A stretch of DNA of 50,518 bases from a candidate division WOR-1 bacterium RIFOXYB2_FULL_42_35 (GTDB lineage: Bacteria > Margulisbacteria > WOR-1 > O2-12-FULL-45-9). The position numbers and the translations under genes are program-made. This document shows positions 9,056 to 18,357 of this stretch, one piece after another. The stretch covers positions 1 to 50,518 of the forward strand of contig MEUC01000021.1 of NCBI GenBank assembly GCA_001771545.1. The letters run 5' to 3'. The number at the start of each line of letters is the position of its first letter. Within the stretch, counting starts at the first letter, position 1. Under the pieces are notes generated by a model that ran no database searches, was not told the DNA's origin, and was given only the letters and a program-made list of their open reading frames with translations.

Positions 9056-9996
9056 GCGATTGACCAATTTGCTGGATTAAGCAATTTTTCTTCAGCAAAG
9101 GAGAAACCTAGTAACTTTTCCATTGTCTCCTTATCAAGCATACCCAACGATTCCGCCTTTAAGGCTTTCTCCAACTCTTTTTCCGACTGAACACCAACAA
9201 GCACAGAGGAGATTTTAGGAATTGAAAAACAAAACCTCAAAGCTACTTGCGGCAAGTCTTGCCATGATTGTTTTAATTGTTCTTTAATATTTGTCGCTGC
9301 CACTTTTAATTTATCCAACTCCTTGGGTAACCATTCAGCCTTTGGGGTTAAAACACCCTTTAGAAAAGCGGAGCGACTAATTATTCCCATCCCCGCTTTT
9401 TGAGCAGCAGGAAAAACCTCTGCTCTCATTCGTTGATCCAATATATTATAGGCAATTTGCAGCAGATCATAATTACCATTATTAATTACAGCTAAAGCCT
9501 CTTCAACGGTATAGACAGACGCACCAAAACTGCGAATTTTCCCTTCTTGTTTAGCCTTATGTAAAATAGCAGCAATCTCTCCCTGCCTAACTGTTCCCAA
9601 CGAAGCATTATGGATTTGCACAACATCTAAAACATCACGCTGTAGAAGTTTCAAGCTACTAGCCAATGAATCTTCAATGGCTTGAGAAAGCTGTCTTCCT
9701 CGAAGCTGTTCCCCATTAGAATCTTTTGGGATTGTAACTTTAGTTGCCACATAACAATTTGGCTGCTTTTTCAAAGCTTTGCCTAAAAGCCTTTCACTTT
9801 CACCATACGCTGGGGCTGTATCAAAAAAATTGACGCCTTGGTCAACAGCACTGTGCAAGAGACCAAGTGCCTGGTCCTCAGTGGGCCGACCATAACCTGC
9901 CGGGATCTCAATACCATAATCAACACCCAAAGCAACTGTGCCAAAAGAGAGCAAAGAGACCTTTAAACCTGTTTTTCCAAGAGTTCGGTAACGCAT
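9052..9996 (-). CDS. Aldo/keto reductase
   Basis: 314 residues, TIM-barrel aldo/keto reductase with the full catalytic tetrad: Asp59 and Tyr64 in FFDTAPAYGESE, Lys86 in ATKV and His129 in VVQIHN. The C-terminal NADPH-binding part has SSVLVGVQSEKELEKAL. It sits between the SpsF-like cytidylyltransferase and the PseG-like hydrolase. This position recurs in nonulosonate loci, where it may reduce a keto intermediate, although no substrate can be assigned from sequence. Confidence 0.9.
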   Translation of the reverse strand: MRYRTLGKTGLKVSLLSFGTVALGVDYGIEIPAGYGRPTEDQALGLLHSAVDQGVNFFDTAPAYGESERLLGKALKKQPNCYVATKVTIPKDSNGEQLRGRQLSQAIEDSLASSLKLLQRDVLDVVQIHNASLGTVRQGEIAAILHKAKQEGKIRSFGASVYTVEEALAVINNGNYDLLQIAYNILDQRMRAEVFPAAQKAGMGIISRSAFLKGVLTPKAEWLPKELDKLKVAATNIKEQLKQSWQDLPQVALRFCFSIPKISSVLVGVQSEKELEKALKAESLGMLDKETMEKLLGFSFAEEKLLNPANWSIA

Positions 9997-9997
9997 G

Positions 9998-10780
9998 CTA
10001 ATTTTTACTTCCCTTACTTAGGTATTCCTTATCCGCAGCTAATGACTTGAGATAGCCTTCATTTCTAATAATTCCCTTATTAACTTCTAGTAAATCTTGG
10101 CGTTGTTTTAGAAAACTAATAATATCCTTCATATAAAAAACTTCTCCATCTTTAAACAGTCCTTCCAAAATTACTTTTACCAGTTCAAAATCCCTCTCCT
10201 CATCAACCGTCCACCGCAAATGAGAAAGATTCTCCTTATTGGCAACAGGCTGAGTTTTAAACAACTCAGGATGATTGATAATATAAGGTCCTACATGCTC
10301 CCTTTCAGAAGGTAGTTTGGCCTCTTGCCAGGCTTTTTCAATTGCCCTAAAAGAAAAGATAGAGGCATCTAAACCATCAGGAAAAGTATCATTAGTTCCA
10401 ACCAGGTCATAATTACCAAGATCCAAAAACTTCTCAATTACCATATCAACAATTTGAGGATCAATTAAAGGACAGTCCCCAGTAATCCTGACAATAGCAT
10501 CTGCTTGATGAACTTTTGCAGCTTGATAATAACGATCCAAAAGATCATCAAGGCTACCAGCATAATCATCAAAGCCCCATTCTTTAACCTTGCTAAGCAA
10601 GATTTCATCCTCTGGAAGAGGCGAAGTAGCTAAAATAATTTTATTCACCCGCTTAGAATGTGTCAAGCGATTAAACAGATACCATAACAAAGGTTTACCG
10701 CTAACCTCCATTAAGACTTTTCCTGGAAGGCGCGTAGATCCCATTCTAGCTTGAACGATAGCTACGATATTTTTTGCCAC
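9998..10780 (-). CDS. CMP-sugar synthetase-like cytidylyltransferase (PseF/SpsF family)
   Basis: 260 residues of the NeuA/KdsB/SpsF nucleotidyltransferase superfamily, which activates nonulosonic acids with CTP. The N-terminal nucleotide loop is QARMGSTRLPGK (10-21). The metal-binding ITGDCPLIDP lies near residue 100, and LRWTVDEERDFELV is typical of the SpsF subgroup. It overlaps the end of the NeuB-like synthase gene by 19 bases, supporting a synthase-then-activation pair. It would deliver the CMP-nonulosonate used for transfer to the surface glycan. Confidence 0.88.
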   Translation of the reverse strand: MAKNIVAIVQARMGSTRLPGKVLMEVSGKPLLWYLFNRLTHSKRVNKIILATSPLPEDEILLSKVKEWGFDDYAGSLDDLLDRYYQAAKVHQADAIVRITGDCPLIDPQIVDMVIEKFLDLGNYDLVGTNDTFPDGLDASIFSFRAIEKAWQEAKLPSEREHVGPYIINHPELFKTQPVANKENLSHLRWTVDEERDFELVKVILEGLFKDGEVFYMKDIISFLKQRQDLLEVNKGIIRNEGYLKSLAADKEYLSKGSKN

Positions 10781-11760
10781 GTTAAAACCTCATTGGCAGC
10801 TATGTCCTGCTGCGCTTTTTTCCCTACAACTTGATCAAGCTCTTTAGGTTCAAGACCTAAATTGTGTCTAACAATCTTAAGAGATTCTCGCCCTATAGTT
10901 TGCCCTTTTTTTATTGGCTCAGCTGCATAGATGCTCCGACGAGCCCCCTGTCTTTCTGGAATTTCATTTTTGGTCGGTTTCTTTTCTCCATCACCCAAGG
11001 CCTGCTCTAAATTTCTGATAGATTGAACCATTTGAGCAAATTCGTCTACAGTCAAAGAATGGGGATGATCTGGTCCTGGCAACTTACGGTCAAAAGTAAG
11101 ATGCTTTTCTACGATTGAAGCACCCAAAGCAACTGCTCCTAACACAACCTCTAAACCCAAAGTATGGTCAGAAATTCCAACAGGAAGCTGAAATTTATTT
11201 TTCAAAGTCCCCATCGCCCTGATATTAGCATCCTGATAGGCTGCCGGATAAAGCGAAACACAATGCAAAAGAGCTAGCTGGTCATTTCCCTCTGCTTTTA
11301 TCGCATGAACCGCTTCCTCCACTTCTGATAGATATGCCATCCCTGTAGATAAGATGATCGGTTTATGGAAACGCGCAATATGTTTTAACAAAGGCAAATG
11401 GGTTAAATCACCGGAAGCAAGCTTAAAAACTTCCACCCCAAGATTATTTAATAAATCAGCTTTTTTTTTCTCAAAAGGAGCTGACAAGAACATTACCCCA
11501 CACTCAACTGCATAATCAAATAAGACCTGATGCCATTCATCAGGCAAAGCCAACTTTTTTATACCCTCATGATCATAACTCAACAATCCTTCATTACTAA
11601 AAGATTGGAATTTAACTGCATCAGCCCCAGCCTTGGCTGCTGCGTGTATCAGTTCTTTAGCCCGGTCTAATGCAGCATCATGGTTAGAGCCAATCTCTGC
11701 AATAACAAAGACAGGCTTGTTATCACCAATCTCTCTTTGGCCAATCATAATTTTGTTCAT
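10762..11760 (-). CDS. N-acylneuraminate/pseudaminate synthase (NeuB/PseI/SpsE family)
   Basis: 332 residues. An N-terminal TIM barrel (VIAEIGSNHDAALDRA, AGADAVKFQSF, ILSTGMAYLSEVEEAV, LPVGISDHTLG, VEKHLT) is followed by a C-terminal antifreeze-like SAF domain (about 270-332, RRSIYAAEPIKKGQTI). These enzymes condense phosphoenolpyruvate with a six-carbon amino sugar to give a nine-carbon 2-keto acid. Whether the product is pseudaminate, legionaminate or another nonulosonate cannot be decided from motifs alone; PseB and PseC in the operon favour pseudaminate. It is coupled to the downstream cytidylyltransferase. Confidence 0.92.
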   Translation of the reverse strand: MNKIMIGQREIGDNKPVFVIAEIGSNHDAALDRAKELIHAAAKAGADAVKFQSFSNEGLLSYDHEGIKKLALPDEWHQVLFDYAVECGVMFLSAPFEKKKADLLNNLGVEVFKLASGDLTHLPLLKHIARFHKPIILSTGMAYLSEVEEAVHAIKAEGNDQLALLHCVSLYPAAYQDANIRAMGTLKNKFQLPVGISDHTLGLEVVLGAVALGASIVEKHLTFDRKLPGPDHPHSLTVDEFAQMVQSIRNLEQALGDGEKKPTKNEIPERQGARRSIYAAEPIKKGQTIGRESLKIVRHNLGLEPKELDQVVGKKAQQDIAANEVLTWQKIS

Positions 11761-12716
11761 GGTAAAACAACCTCTTGGTAAAGCTTTTTTAGATATGCTA
11801 TTTCGTTTTTCAAACCTTCTTGAATCGTGACCTTAGGGTTATAGCCTAATATTTCTTTGGCTTTAGAAAAATCGGCTGCAGTATGTCTAACGTCACCCTT
11901 TTGTTTTCCACCGTAGACAACCTGCGCTGAACCTGGAAAGCTTGCAACAATTAAAGCCGCAGCTTCCTTAAGAAAAATACGACTGCCACCACCAAGATTG
12001 AAAACCTCTCCCTCAATGCCTTTTTTTTCAATGACAGCAATGTTAGCTTCAACTATATCTGAAATATAAGTAAAATCTCGTGTCTGCTCTCCGTCCCCAT
12101 AAATTTCAATTGGCTTACCAAAAATTAACGCTCTGATAAATTTATGGAAAGCCATATCCGGCCTCTGCCTAGGACCATAAACAGTAAAATAGCGTAAAGA
12201 AACGGTTGGGACTCCATAGTTCTTCCAATAGAGATAACACAAATGTTCAGCCGCCAGCTTGGAAACACCATAAGGAGAATACGGTTTAGGCAGGTTTCTC
12301 TCCCACATGGGTAAAAGTTCAGTATCACCATAAACAGAAGAAGAAGAAGCATAAACAAAATTGTCCAAAGAAACTTCTTTGGCTGCTTCAAGCAATTTCT
12401 GGGTTACTTCAAGATTATCTTTCAAATAAACATTAAAATCCTTTCCCCAACTTGCCCTAACACCTGCTTGAGCAGCCTGATGAAAAACAATCTTTACTCC
12501 TTGAAACAAAGTTTTAAGATCAACAGTAGCAATATCTGCTTCAATAAAAGTGAATTTACTGTTTATTCTCAAATTAATTAGGTTGTATTCTTTAATTTTC
12601 CTTGAGTAATATGAAGTAAAGACATCAATTCCAACAACTTCATGACCAAGTGCTAACAATTTTTCTGCCAAATGAGAACCGATAAAACCAGCTGCTCCTG
12701 TAACAAGAATCTTCAT
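11757..12716 (-). CDS. NAD-dependent nucleotide-sugar epimerase
   Basis: 319 residues, extended SDR. The cofactor motif is GAAGFIGSHL (7-16), the catalytic segment is YASSSSVYG with YSPYGVSKLAAE, and RYFTVYGPRQRPDMA is the usual UDP-sugar-binding stretch. GIDVFTSYYSRKIK resembles UDP-glucuronate or UDP-GlcNAc 4-epimerases. It overlaps the UDP-glucose dehydrogenase gene upstream (ATGA-type), so epimerisation of UDP-glucuronate to UDP-galacturonate is a reasonable guess, as is 4-epimerisation of another UDP-hexose. Confidence 0.9.
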   Translation of the reverse strand: MKILVTGAAGFIGSHLAEKLLALGHEVVGIDVFTSYYSRKIKEYNLINLRINSKFTFIEADIATVDLKTLFQGVKIVFHQAAQAGVRASWGKDFNVYLKDNLEVTQKLLEAAKEVSLDNFVYASSSSVYGDTELLPMWERNLPKPYSPYGVSKLAAEHLCYLYWKNYGVPTVSLRYFTVYGPRQRPDMAFHKFIRALIFGKPIEIYGDGEQTRDFTYISDIVEANIAVIEKKGIEGEVFNLGGGSRIFLKEAAALIVASFPGSAQVVYGGKQKGDVRHTAADFSKAKEILGYNPKVTIQEGLKNEIAYLKKLYQEVVLP

Positions 12717-14020
12717 TTATTATTTCTCCCAACACAATAATACTTTAGGCCAAAACTTCTGACTAATTTAGGATCATAAATATTACGGCCATCAATAATT
12801 ATCGGTTTTTTCATCACTCGCTTTACCCGCTCCAAATCGACCTCACGAAATTCATTCCACTCAGTAATAACAACAATAGCCTCACAACCCTTGGCCACAT
12901 CATAAGGGCTATCACAATATTCTATATTGGGCATAATTCCTTGAGCCTTATTATTAGTCATAGGATCATAAGCTCTAATCTTCGCGCCAGCTCTCAAAAG
13001 TGAATCAATAATGGTCAATGAAGGTGCATCCCTTAAATCATCAGTTTGGGGTTTAAATGATAAGCCCCAAATTCCAATAGTTTTACCCTTGACCCCTTGT
13101 AAAACCTGCAAAATAAGCTGGCCAAACAACTTGCGTTGGTTCAAATTAACCAGATTGACACTTTTTAACATGGCTGGCTCATAACCAGATTGTTGAGACA
13201 GAAATGTTAAAGCAGCTACATCTTTAGACAAACACGACCCGCCATAACCAATCCCCGCCCTTAAAAATTGCGACCCAATTCTTTTATCAAAACCCATCCC
13301 CTCCGCCACTTGCTTAACATCAGCATTAAGTCTTTCACAAATATTAGCAACTTCGTTAATAAAAGATATTTTATTAGCTAAAAAGGCATTAGCGGCATAC
13401 TTTGTAAGTTCGGCACTGCGGCGATCCATAAAAACAATCCTGGCATTTAAAGGACGATAAAGTTCACTTATAATATTAGCTGTTTTATTACTACCAGTCC
13501 CAACAATAATACGATCAGGATGAAGAAAGTCATAAACAGACTTTCCTTCCCGTAAAAACTCCGGGTTAGAAACCACTTCAAAATATTTGCTTTTCACTCC
13601 ATTTTTCCTCAGCATCCCCACAACCTTATCCCCTGTGCCAACTGGCACCGTACTCTTTAAGACCAAAACCCTGAAACTTTTGGTCTTTTTTAAGGTGTGT
13701 GCAACCCCCTCAACAACAGCCTCTAAGGCCGACAAATCAGCCTTTCCATCAGGCTGAGGAGGAGTCCCGACTGCAATAAATATTATATTGGCAAACTTAA
13801 CACCTGCAGGTAAATCAGTGACAAAACTAAGCCTTTTAGCCTTGATATTTCTCTTAACCATCTCCTGCAAACCCAATTCATAGAAATCAATTTCGGCTCT
13901 TTTTAGGTTACAAACTTTTTTTTTGTCCTTATCAACACAAACAACCTGATTACCAAAATCAGCCAAACAAGCCCCAGTTACTAAGCCAACATATCCACTG
14001 CCAATCACACAAACTTTCAT
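12713..14020 (-). CDS. ugd: UDP-glucose 6-dehydrogenase
   Basis: 435 residues of the UDP-glucose/GDP-mannose dehydrogenase family. It has the N-terminal GSGYVGLVTG motif (7-16), VGTPPQPDG, LKSTVPVGT, NPEFLREG and the catalytic Cys263 in GYGGSCLSKD. NPEFLREG with SCLSKD matches UDP-glucose rather than UDP-HexNAc dehydrogenases. It oxidises UDP-glucose twice to UDP-glucuronate. It is the second 6-dehydrogenase in the operon; WbpA is the other and belongs to the HexNAc branch. It overlaps both neighbours by four bases. Confidence 0.92.
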   Translation of the reverse strand: MKVCVIGSGYVGLVTGACLADFGNQVVCVDKDKKKVCNLKRAEIDFYELGLQEMVKRNIKAKRLSFVTDLPAGVKFANIIFIAVGTPPQPDGKADLSALEAVVEGVAHTLKKTKSFRVLVLKSTVPVGTGDKVVGMLRKNGVKSKYFEVVSNPEFLREGKSVYDFLHPDRIIVGTGSNKTANIISELYRPLNARIVFMDRRSAELTKYAANAFLANKISFINEVANICERLNADVKQVAEGMGFDKRIGSQFLRAGIGYGGSCLSKDVAALTFLSQQSGYEPAMLKSVNLVNLNQRKLFGQLILQVLQGVKGKTIGIWGLSFKPQTDDLRDAPSLTIIDSLLRAGAKIRAYDPMTNNKAQGIMPNIEYCDSPYDVAKGCEAIVVITEWNEFREVDLERVKRVMKKPIIIDGRNIYDPKLVRSFGLKYYCVGRNNK

Positions 14021-15165
14021 GCCATTCTCTCCTTAAGCAAAATATCTTTTACAGTATCAATAACAAAATCAACTTCTTGATCAGACAATTTTGGATACAT
14101 TGGCAGTGATAAGGTTTTTTTGTAGTAGCCCTCCGCCACAGGACACAAACCAGGCAAATAACCAAGTTGCCGATAATATGGCTGCAAATAAATCGGCAAA
14201 TAATGAACATTAACCATAATCCCTGCTTCACGCAATTTATAAAAAACAGTCTTACGATCTTCCACTAGGATTACAAACAAATGGTAAGAAGACTCTGCCC
14301 CATCAGTTTCAACCAAAACCTTAACCTTTTGAAAATCAGCAAAGGCTTCATGATATCGCCTAGAAATTTCTTTTCTTCTGTCAACAAAAGCATCTAGCTT
14401 ATTAAGCTGGCTAATTCCTAAAGCACTTTGAATATCTGTTAATCGAAAATTGTACCCCAAGCTATGCATTTCATAAAACCAGTCTCCTTCATAATTATTC
14501 AAATCTTTTCTATCCCGAGTAATACCATGTGACCTGTACAATAATAATTTTTCATACAAATCTTTATTATTGGTCAACACCATGCCACCCTCTCCAATCG
14601 CAATATGTTTAACCGCATGAAAGCTGAAGACCGTCAGATCAGAGAATTGGCCAGAGCCAATCATTTGCCCCTGATACTTAGCACCTAAAGCATGGCTGGC
14701 ATCTTCAATAACCAACAATTTATTTTCTTTAGCCAGAGCATTTATTTTCTCCATTTCACAAGGGTTCCCAGAAAAATGAACTGGAATGAGGGCCTTTGTC
14801 TTGGGGCCTATTTTCTTCCTTACCTCATCCGAATCAATATTAATTATATCCTCTTGTACATCAGCAAAAACTGGCTTAGCCCCACAGTAGAGCACACAAT
14901 TAGCCGAAGCTACGAACGTGATAGGAGAAGTAATAACCTCATCCCCAAAAGAAATTCCAGCAGCCAGACAGGCCAAATGCAAGGCCGAGGTACCACTGTT
15001 AACAGCCACAGCATACTTCGCTCCACAATAGGCTGCCATTTTTTCTTCAAACTCTAGAACCCGTGGTCCCTGTGTTAAATTACTGGAACCTAATGCTGCC
15101 ACAACTGCAGCAATATCATCTTCATCTACCCATTGGGTCGCATAAGGAATTAGCTTTTTTGCCAT
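14017..15165 (-). CDS. pseC: UDP-4-keto-hexose aminotransferase (PseC-like, DegT family)
   Basis: 382 residues, DegT/DnrJ/EryC1/StrS PLP aminotransferase. It has the NSGTSALHLA cofactor loop (56-65), ITSPITFVASANC, EDASHALGA and Schiff-base Lys186 in FSFHAVKHIAIGEGG. The FHAVKxI variant and the position directly after pseB favour PseC, which aminates C4 of the UDP-4-keto-L-altrosamine intermediate. The start overlaps the pseB end by 16 bases. Confidence 0.9.
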   Translation of the reverse strand: MAKKLIPYATQWVDEDDIAAVVAALGSSNLTQGPRVLEFEEKMAAYCGAKYAVAVNSGTSALHLACLAAGISFGDEVITSPITFVASANCVLYCGAKPVFADVQEDIINIDSDEVRKKIGPKTKALIPVHFSGNPCEMEKINALAKENKLLVIEDASHALGAKYQGQMIGSGQFSDLTVFSFHAVKHIAIGEGGMVLTNNKDLYEKLLLYRSHGITRDRKDLNNYEGDWFYEMHSLGYNFRLTDIQSALGISQLNKLDAFVDRRKEISRRYHEAFADFQKVKVLVETDGAESSYHLFVILVEDRKTVFYKLREAGIMVNVHYLPIYLQPYYRQLGYLPGLCPVAEGYYKKTLSLPMYPKLSDQEVDFVIDTVKDILLKERMA

Positions 15166-16142
15166 TGAGTCAATACATCCTTTAATTGCTGCTCACTCAA
15201 CCATTGCGAATTTGTTTCACTGCTATAGCGAAATTCTGTTGGAACCGCCTTGGCTTGTACGTGATTTCCTTTTCCCCATCCATGAAAAGCGGGTTGGATT
15301 ATGTAACAATCATCAAGTTCAACCGTATGTCTAGCATCATCTTCTGAAATCATTGTTTCATGGATTTTCTCGCCTGGTCTGATACCAACTATTTCAGTTT
15401 TACATTCAGGAGCAATTGCCCTGGCTAAATCCATTATATTCATACTAGGTATCTTAGGCACAAAGATTTCTCCCCCAAACATCCTGGAAAAATTATTAAT
15501 CACAAAGCTAACTCCCTGATCAAGTGTGATCCAAAATCTAGTCATCCTGTCATCGGTAATGGGCAAAAGACCTGTTTTTTTCTTTTCCATAAAAAAAGGC
15601 ACCACACTACCTCGGCTCCCAATTACGTTGCCATAACGCACTACAGAAAATCTGGTATCACCAGAGCCAACATAATGGTTCCCTGCCACAAAAAGCTTAT
15701 CAGAACAAAGCTTGGAAGCCCCGTACAAATTAATGGGATTACACGCCTTATCAGTACTTAAGGCAATTATCCTTTTCACTTGACGCTCAATACAACAATC
15801 AATTAAATTCATGGCGCCTATAACATTAGTTTTGATAGCTTCTGCTGGATTATATTCCATGGCAGGAACCTGTTTTAATGCAGCCGCATGAACAACAAAA
15901 TCGACGCCATTAAGAGCCCTGTTAAGACGAACCTTGTCCCGAACATCACCAATAAAGAAACGTAATTTGTCGCTAAAATGGGCAAATTGTTTTTGCATTT
16001 CGTATTGTTTGTATTCATCACGGCTGTAAATAATGATCTTAGTTGGAGAAAAATCACGCAACAGCACCTCGGTCATTTTCTTTCCAAAAGATCCAGTCCC
16101 TCCAGTAATTAGAACTATTTTATTTTTAAAAATATCTGCCAT
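15150..16142 (-). CDS. pseB: UDP-N-acetylglucosamine 4,6-dehydratase (inverting, PseB-like)
   Basis: 330 residues, extended SDR that makes UDP-2-acetamido-2,6-dideoxy-4-keto-L-hexose from UDP-GlcNAc. It has GGTGSFGKKM (14-23), the catalytic STDKACNPINLYGASK (129-144: Asp131, Lys132, Tyr140, Lys144), KQVPAMEYNPAEAIKTN and RYGNVIGSRGSVVP. Length and motifs match soluble PseB rather than the larger membrane dehydratases. A good AAAGGAG precedes the ATG. It is the first committed step of pseudaminate synthesis and is adjacent to pseC. Confidence 0.93.
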   Translation of the reverse strand: MADIFKNKIVLITGGTGSFGKKMTEVLLRDFSPTKIIIYSRDEYKQYEMQKQFAHFSDKLRFFIGDVRDKVRLNRALNGVDFVVHAAALKQVPAMEYNPAEAIKTNVIGAMNLIDCCIERQVKRIIALSTDKACNPINLYGASKLCSDKLFVAGNHYVGSGDTRFSVVRYGNVIGSRGSVVPFFMEKKKTGLLPITDDRMTRFWITLDQGVSFVINNFSRMFGGEIFVPKIPSMNIMDLARAIAPECKTEIVGIRPGEKIHETMISEDDARHTVELDDCYIIQPAFHGWGKGNHVQAKAVPTEFRYSSETNSQWLSEQQLKDVLTQWQKS

Positions 16143-16153
16143 GATATACTCCT

Positions 16154-17263
16154 TTATAATTTTTTTTCGATCAGTATCCTAACAATCCTTTGGGCTGTTT
16201 TACCATCCCAAATCCAAGGAAGTTTTTTAACTGGCTTCCGCTTCCCAAAGTCGATAATGATTTTCCCTGCCTCCCCAACAATTTTACTCGCATTATTACC
16301 TACCAAAACATTTGTACCGGACGCTAGAGTTGATTTCCTTTCCACAACCTTCCGCAAGGTTAAACAAGGCAGATTGAGCACACTCGCCTCAAGTTGAACC
16401 CCGCCAGAATCAGTCAAAACAAAGCCAGAACTCATTAATAAACTTAAAAAGTCAAGATACCCTAAAGGAGGAATGAACTTGATGTTTTTTACGCCATCAA
16501 GATCAAATTGTTGGATCATTTTCCTTGTTCGAGGATGGACGGGAAAAACGACCGGTATTTTTTGAGCAATTTTTTTTATCGCTGCAAAGATATTCTTTAA
16601 AACATTTCGATCATCCACATTACTAGGACGATGCAGTGTTAACAAGGCATAGCCCCTTTGTTTTAGCCCTAATGAAGCCCAGGTTTGTAAAGTTAACGCT
16701 TTCCGTTTAAAAAACAAAAGGCTGTCAGCCATAATATCTCCCACCTCAAAAATCTTATCCCGGCCAATCCCCTCTAATCGCAAATTCTTCGTTTCCTCAG
16801 CAGAAATGGAAAACAAATAGTCAGAAACAACATCTGTTACCAATCTATTCACTTCTTCGGGAATAGTTAAATCGTGGGCCCGAAACCCTGCCTCAATATG
16901 AGCAACAGGAATATGCAATTTTCTAGACACTAAGGCAGCAGCCATGGTGGAATTAATATCCCCATAAACCAAAACTAGATCGGGTTTTTCCTTATAACAA
17001 ACCTTCTCGAATTTTGCCATTATCATCCCTGTTTGCTGACCATGCCCCCCAGAGCCAACCCCCAAGTTGATCTGTGGTTTTGGTATATCTAGCTCCTCAA
17101 AAAATATCTTGGACATGTTTTTGTCATAGTGTTGTCCAGTATGAAGAATCAAATGTCGTAACTTGTTTTTATGTCTGTCTAGTTCTCTAGCCACAGGAGC
17201 AAGCTTCATGAAATTAGGGCGCGCTCCCACAACACTAATAATTTTTTTTCTTTTATTAGCCAT
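16154..17263 (-). CDS. wbpI: UDP-GlcNAc(3NAc)A 2-epimerase (WbpI/WecB family)
   Basis: 369 residues of the non-hydrolysing UDP-GlcNAc 2-epimerase family. It has VGARPNFMKLAPV near the start, HTGQHYD, VYGDINSTMAAAL, HIEAGFR and the EEVNRLVTD segment, and TDSGGVQLEA in the C-terminal UDP-binding half. It follows wbpE with a TAATG junction. In the wbpABDEI order it would invert C2 to give UDP-ManNAc3NAcA; a plain WecB role is the alternative. Confidence 0.9.
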   Translation of the reverse strand: MANKRKKIISVVGARPNFMKLAPVARELDRHKNKLRHLILHTGQHYDKNMSKIFFEELDIPKPQINLGVGSGGHGQQTGMIMAKFEKVCYKEKPDLVLVYGDINSTMAAALVSRKLHIPVAHIEAGFRAHDLTIPEEVNRLVTDVVSDYLFSISAEETKNLRLEGIGRDKIFEVGDIMADSLLFFKRKALTLQTWASLGLKQRGYALLTLHRPSNVDDRNVLKNIFAAIKKIAQKIPVVFPVHPRTRKMIQQFDLDGVKNIKFIPPLGYLDFLSLLMSSGFVLTDSGGVQLEASVLNLPCLTLRKVVERKSTLASGTNVLVGNNASKIVGEAGKIIIDFGKRKPVKKLPWIWDGKTAQRIVRILIEKKL

Positions 17264-18357
17264 TATTTATTAAGCACCCCAGAAATCTCTTTAATCTGCT
17301 CTGGTAACAATTCAGCAAACATCGGCAAAGACAAAACCTCTTCTTGTGCTTTTTCCGCTTCAAGAAAATCTCCCCTGTTATATCCAAGGCCTTGATAAAC
17401 CTCCTGCAAATGCAAGCTGAGTGGATAATAAACCATATTACCTATTTCTGCCTGCTTTAATCTTTGCTGAAACTCGGTTCGATCCTTTATCCGAACAGTA
17501 TAATAATTAAAAGAGTGTATAACTTCTTGAGAAACATAAGGAACCCCTATTAAACCATTGGCGCATAACATCTCCTTATAAAGAGCTGCTTTTTCTCTTC
17601 GTTTTTTATTCCACTCGTCCAAATACTTTAATTTTACCCTCAAGATAGCAGCTTGTAGTGTATCAAGTCGGCTATTAAATCCGGAAACTGAATGATAATA
17701 TTTCTTCTTTGACCCATGATGTCTAAGCATCTTCGCCATCTCATATACTCTCTCGTCATTGGTTGCCACCATCCCCCCATCACCAAAACAACCAAGATTT
17801 TTACCAGGGAAAAAGCTCAAACAACCAACATGACCAATTGATCCAACTTTGTTTCCCTTATATTCCGCTCCTAAAGATTGAGCACAATCTTCTATTACCT
17901 TTAGATTGTGTTTATTAGCAAGATCAAGAATTTCCCCCATTTCTGCAGGATGACCATAAAGGTGAACTGGCAAGATTGCTCTAGTATTCTTAGTGATTTT
18001 TTCTTCTATTAAAGCTGTATTGAGACAAAAGGTTTTTGGATCAATATCAACGAAAACTGGCTTTGCACCTGTGTTATAGATTGCTTCTGCAGTAGCAATA
18101 AAAGTAAAGGGTGTAGTTATTATCTCATCCCCTTCTCCAATTCCTAAGGCCAAAAGCGAAATTTCCAGCGCATCCGTACCAGAAGAAACGCCAACAGAGT
18201 ACTTCACGCCTAAATATAACCCCATTTCTTGCTCAAAAGCTGTCACATCAGGTCCCAAAACAAATCTCGCCTCATCAATTACTCGCTGGATAGCTTCATC
18301 TAGCTCTTGTTTTATTGAGCGATACTGGGCTTTTAAATCAATTAATGGAATAGGCAT
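17263..18357 (-). CDS. wbpE: UDP-3-keto-GlcNAcA aminotransferase (WbpE-like, DegT family)
   Basis: 364 residues from ATG at 18357, which overlaps the stop of the acetyltransferase gene as TAATG; a longer in-frame extension upstream is rejected because family members begin at IPLIDLKAQY. DegT aminotransferase features are SSGTDALEISLLAL, TTPFTFIATAEAI, EDCAQSLGAEYKG and Schiff-base Lys186 in SFFPGKNLGCFGDGG. PGKNLG is characteristic of WbpE/WlbC enzymes that use the 3-keto sugar made by WbpB. It aminates C3. Confidence 0.92.
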   Translation of the reverse strand: MPIPLIDLKAQYRSIKQELDEAIQRVIDEARFVLGPDVTAFEQEMGLYLGVKYSVGVSSGTDALEISLLALGIGEGDEIITTPFTFIATAEAIYNTGAKPVFVDIDPKTFCLNTALIEEKITKNTRAILPVHLYGHPAEMGEILDLANKHNLKVIEDCAQSLGAEYKGNKVGSIGHVGCLSFFPGKNLGCFGDGGMVATNDERVYEMAKMLRHHGSKKKYYHSVSGFNSRLDTLQAAILRVKLKYLDEWNKKRREKAALYKEMLCANGLIGVPYVSQEVIHSFNYYTVRIKDRTEFQQRLKQAEIGNMVYYPLSLHLQEVYQGLGYNRGDFLEAEKAQEEVLSLPMFAELLPEQIKEISGVLNK

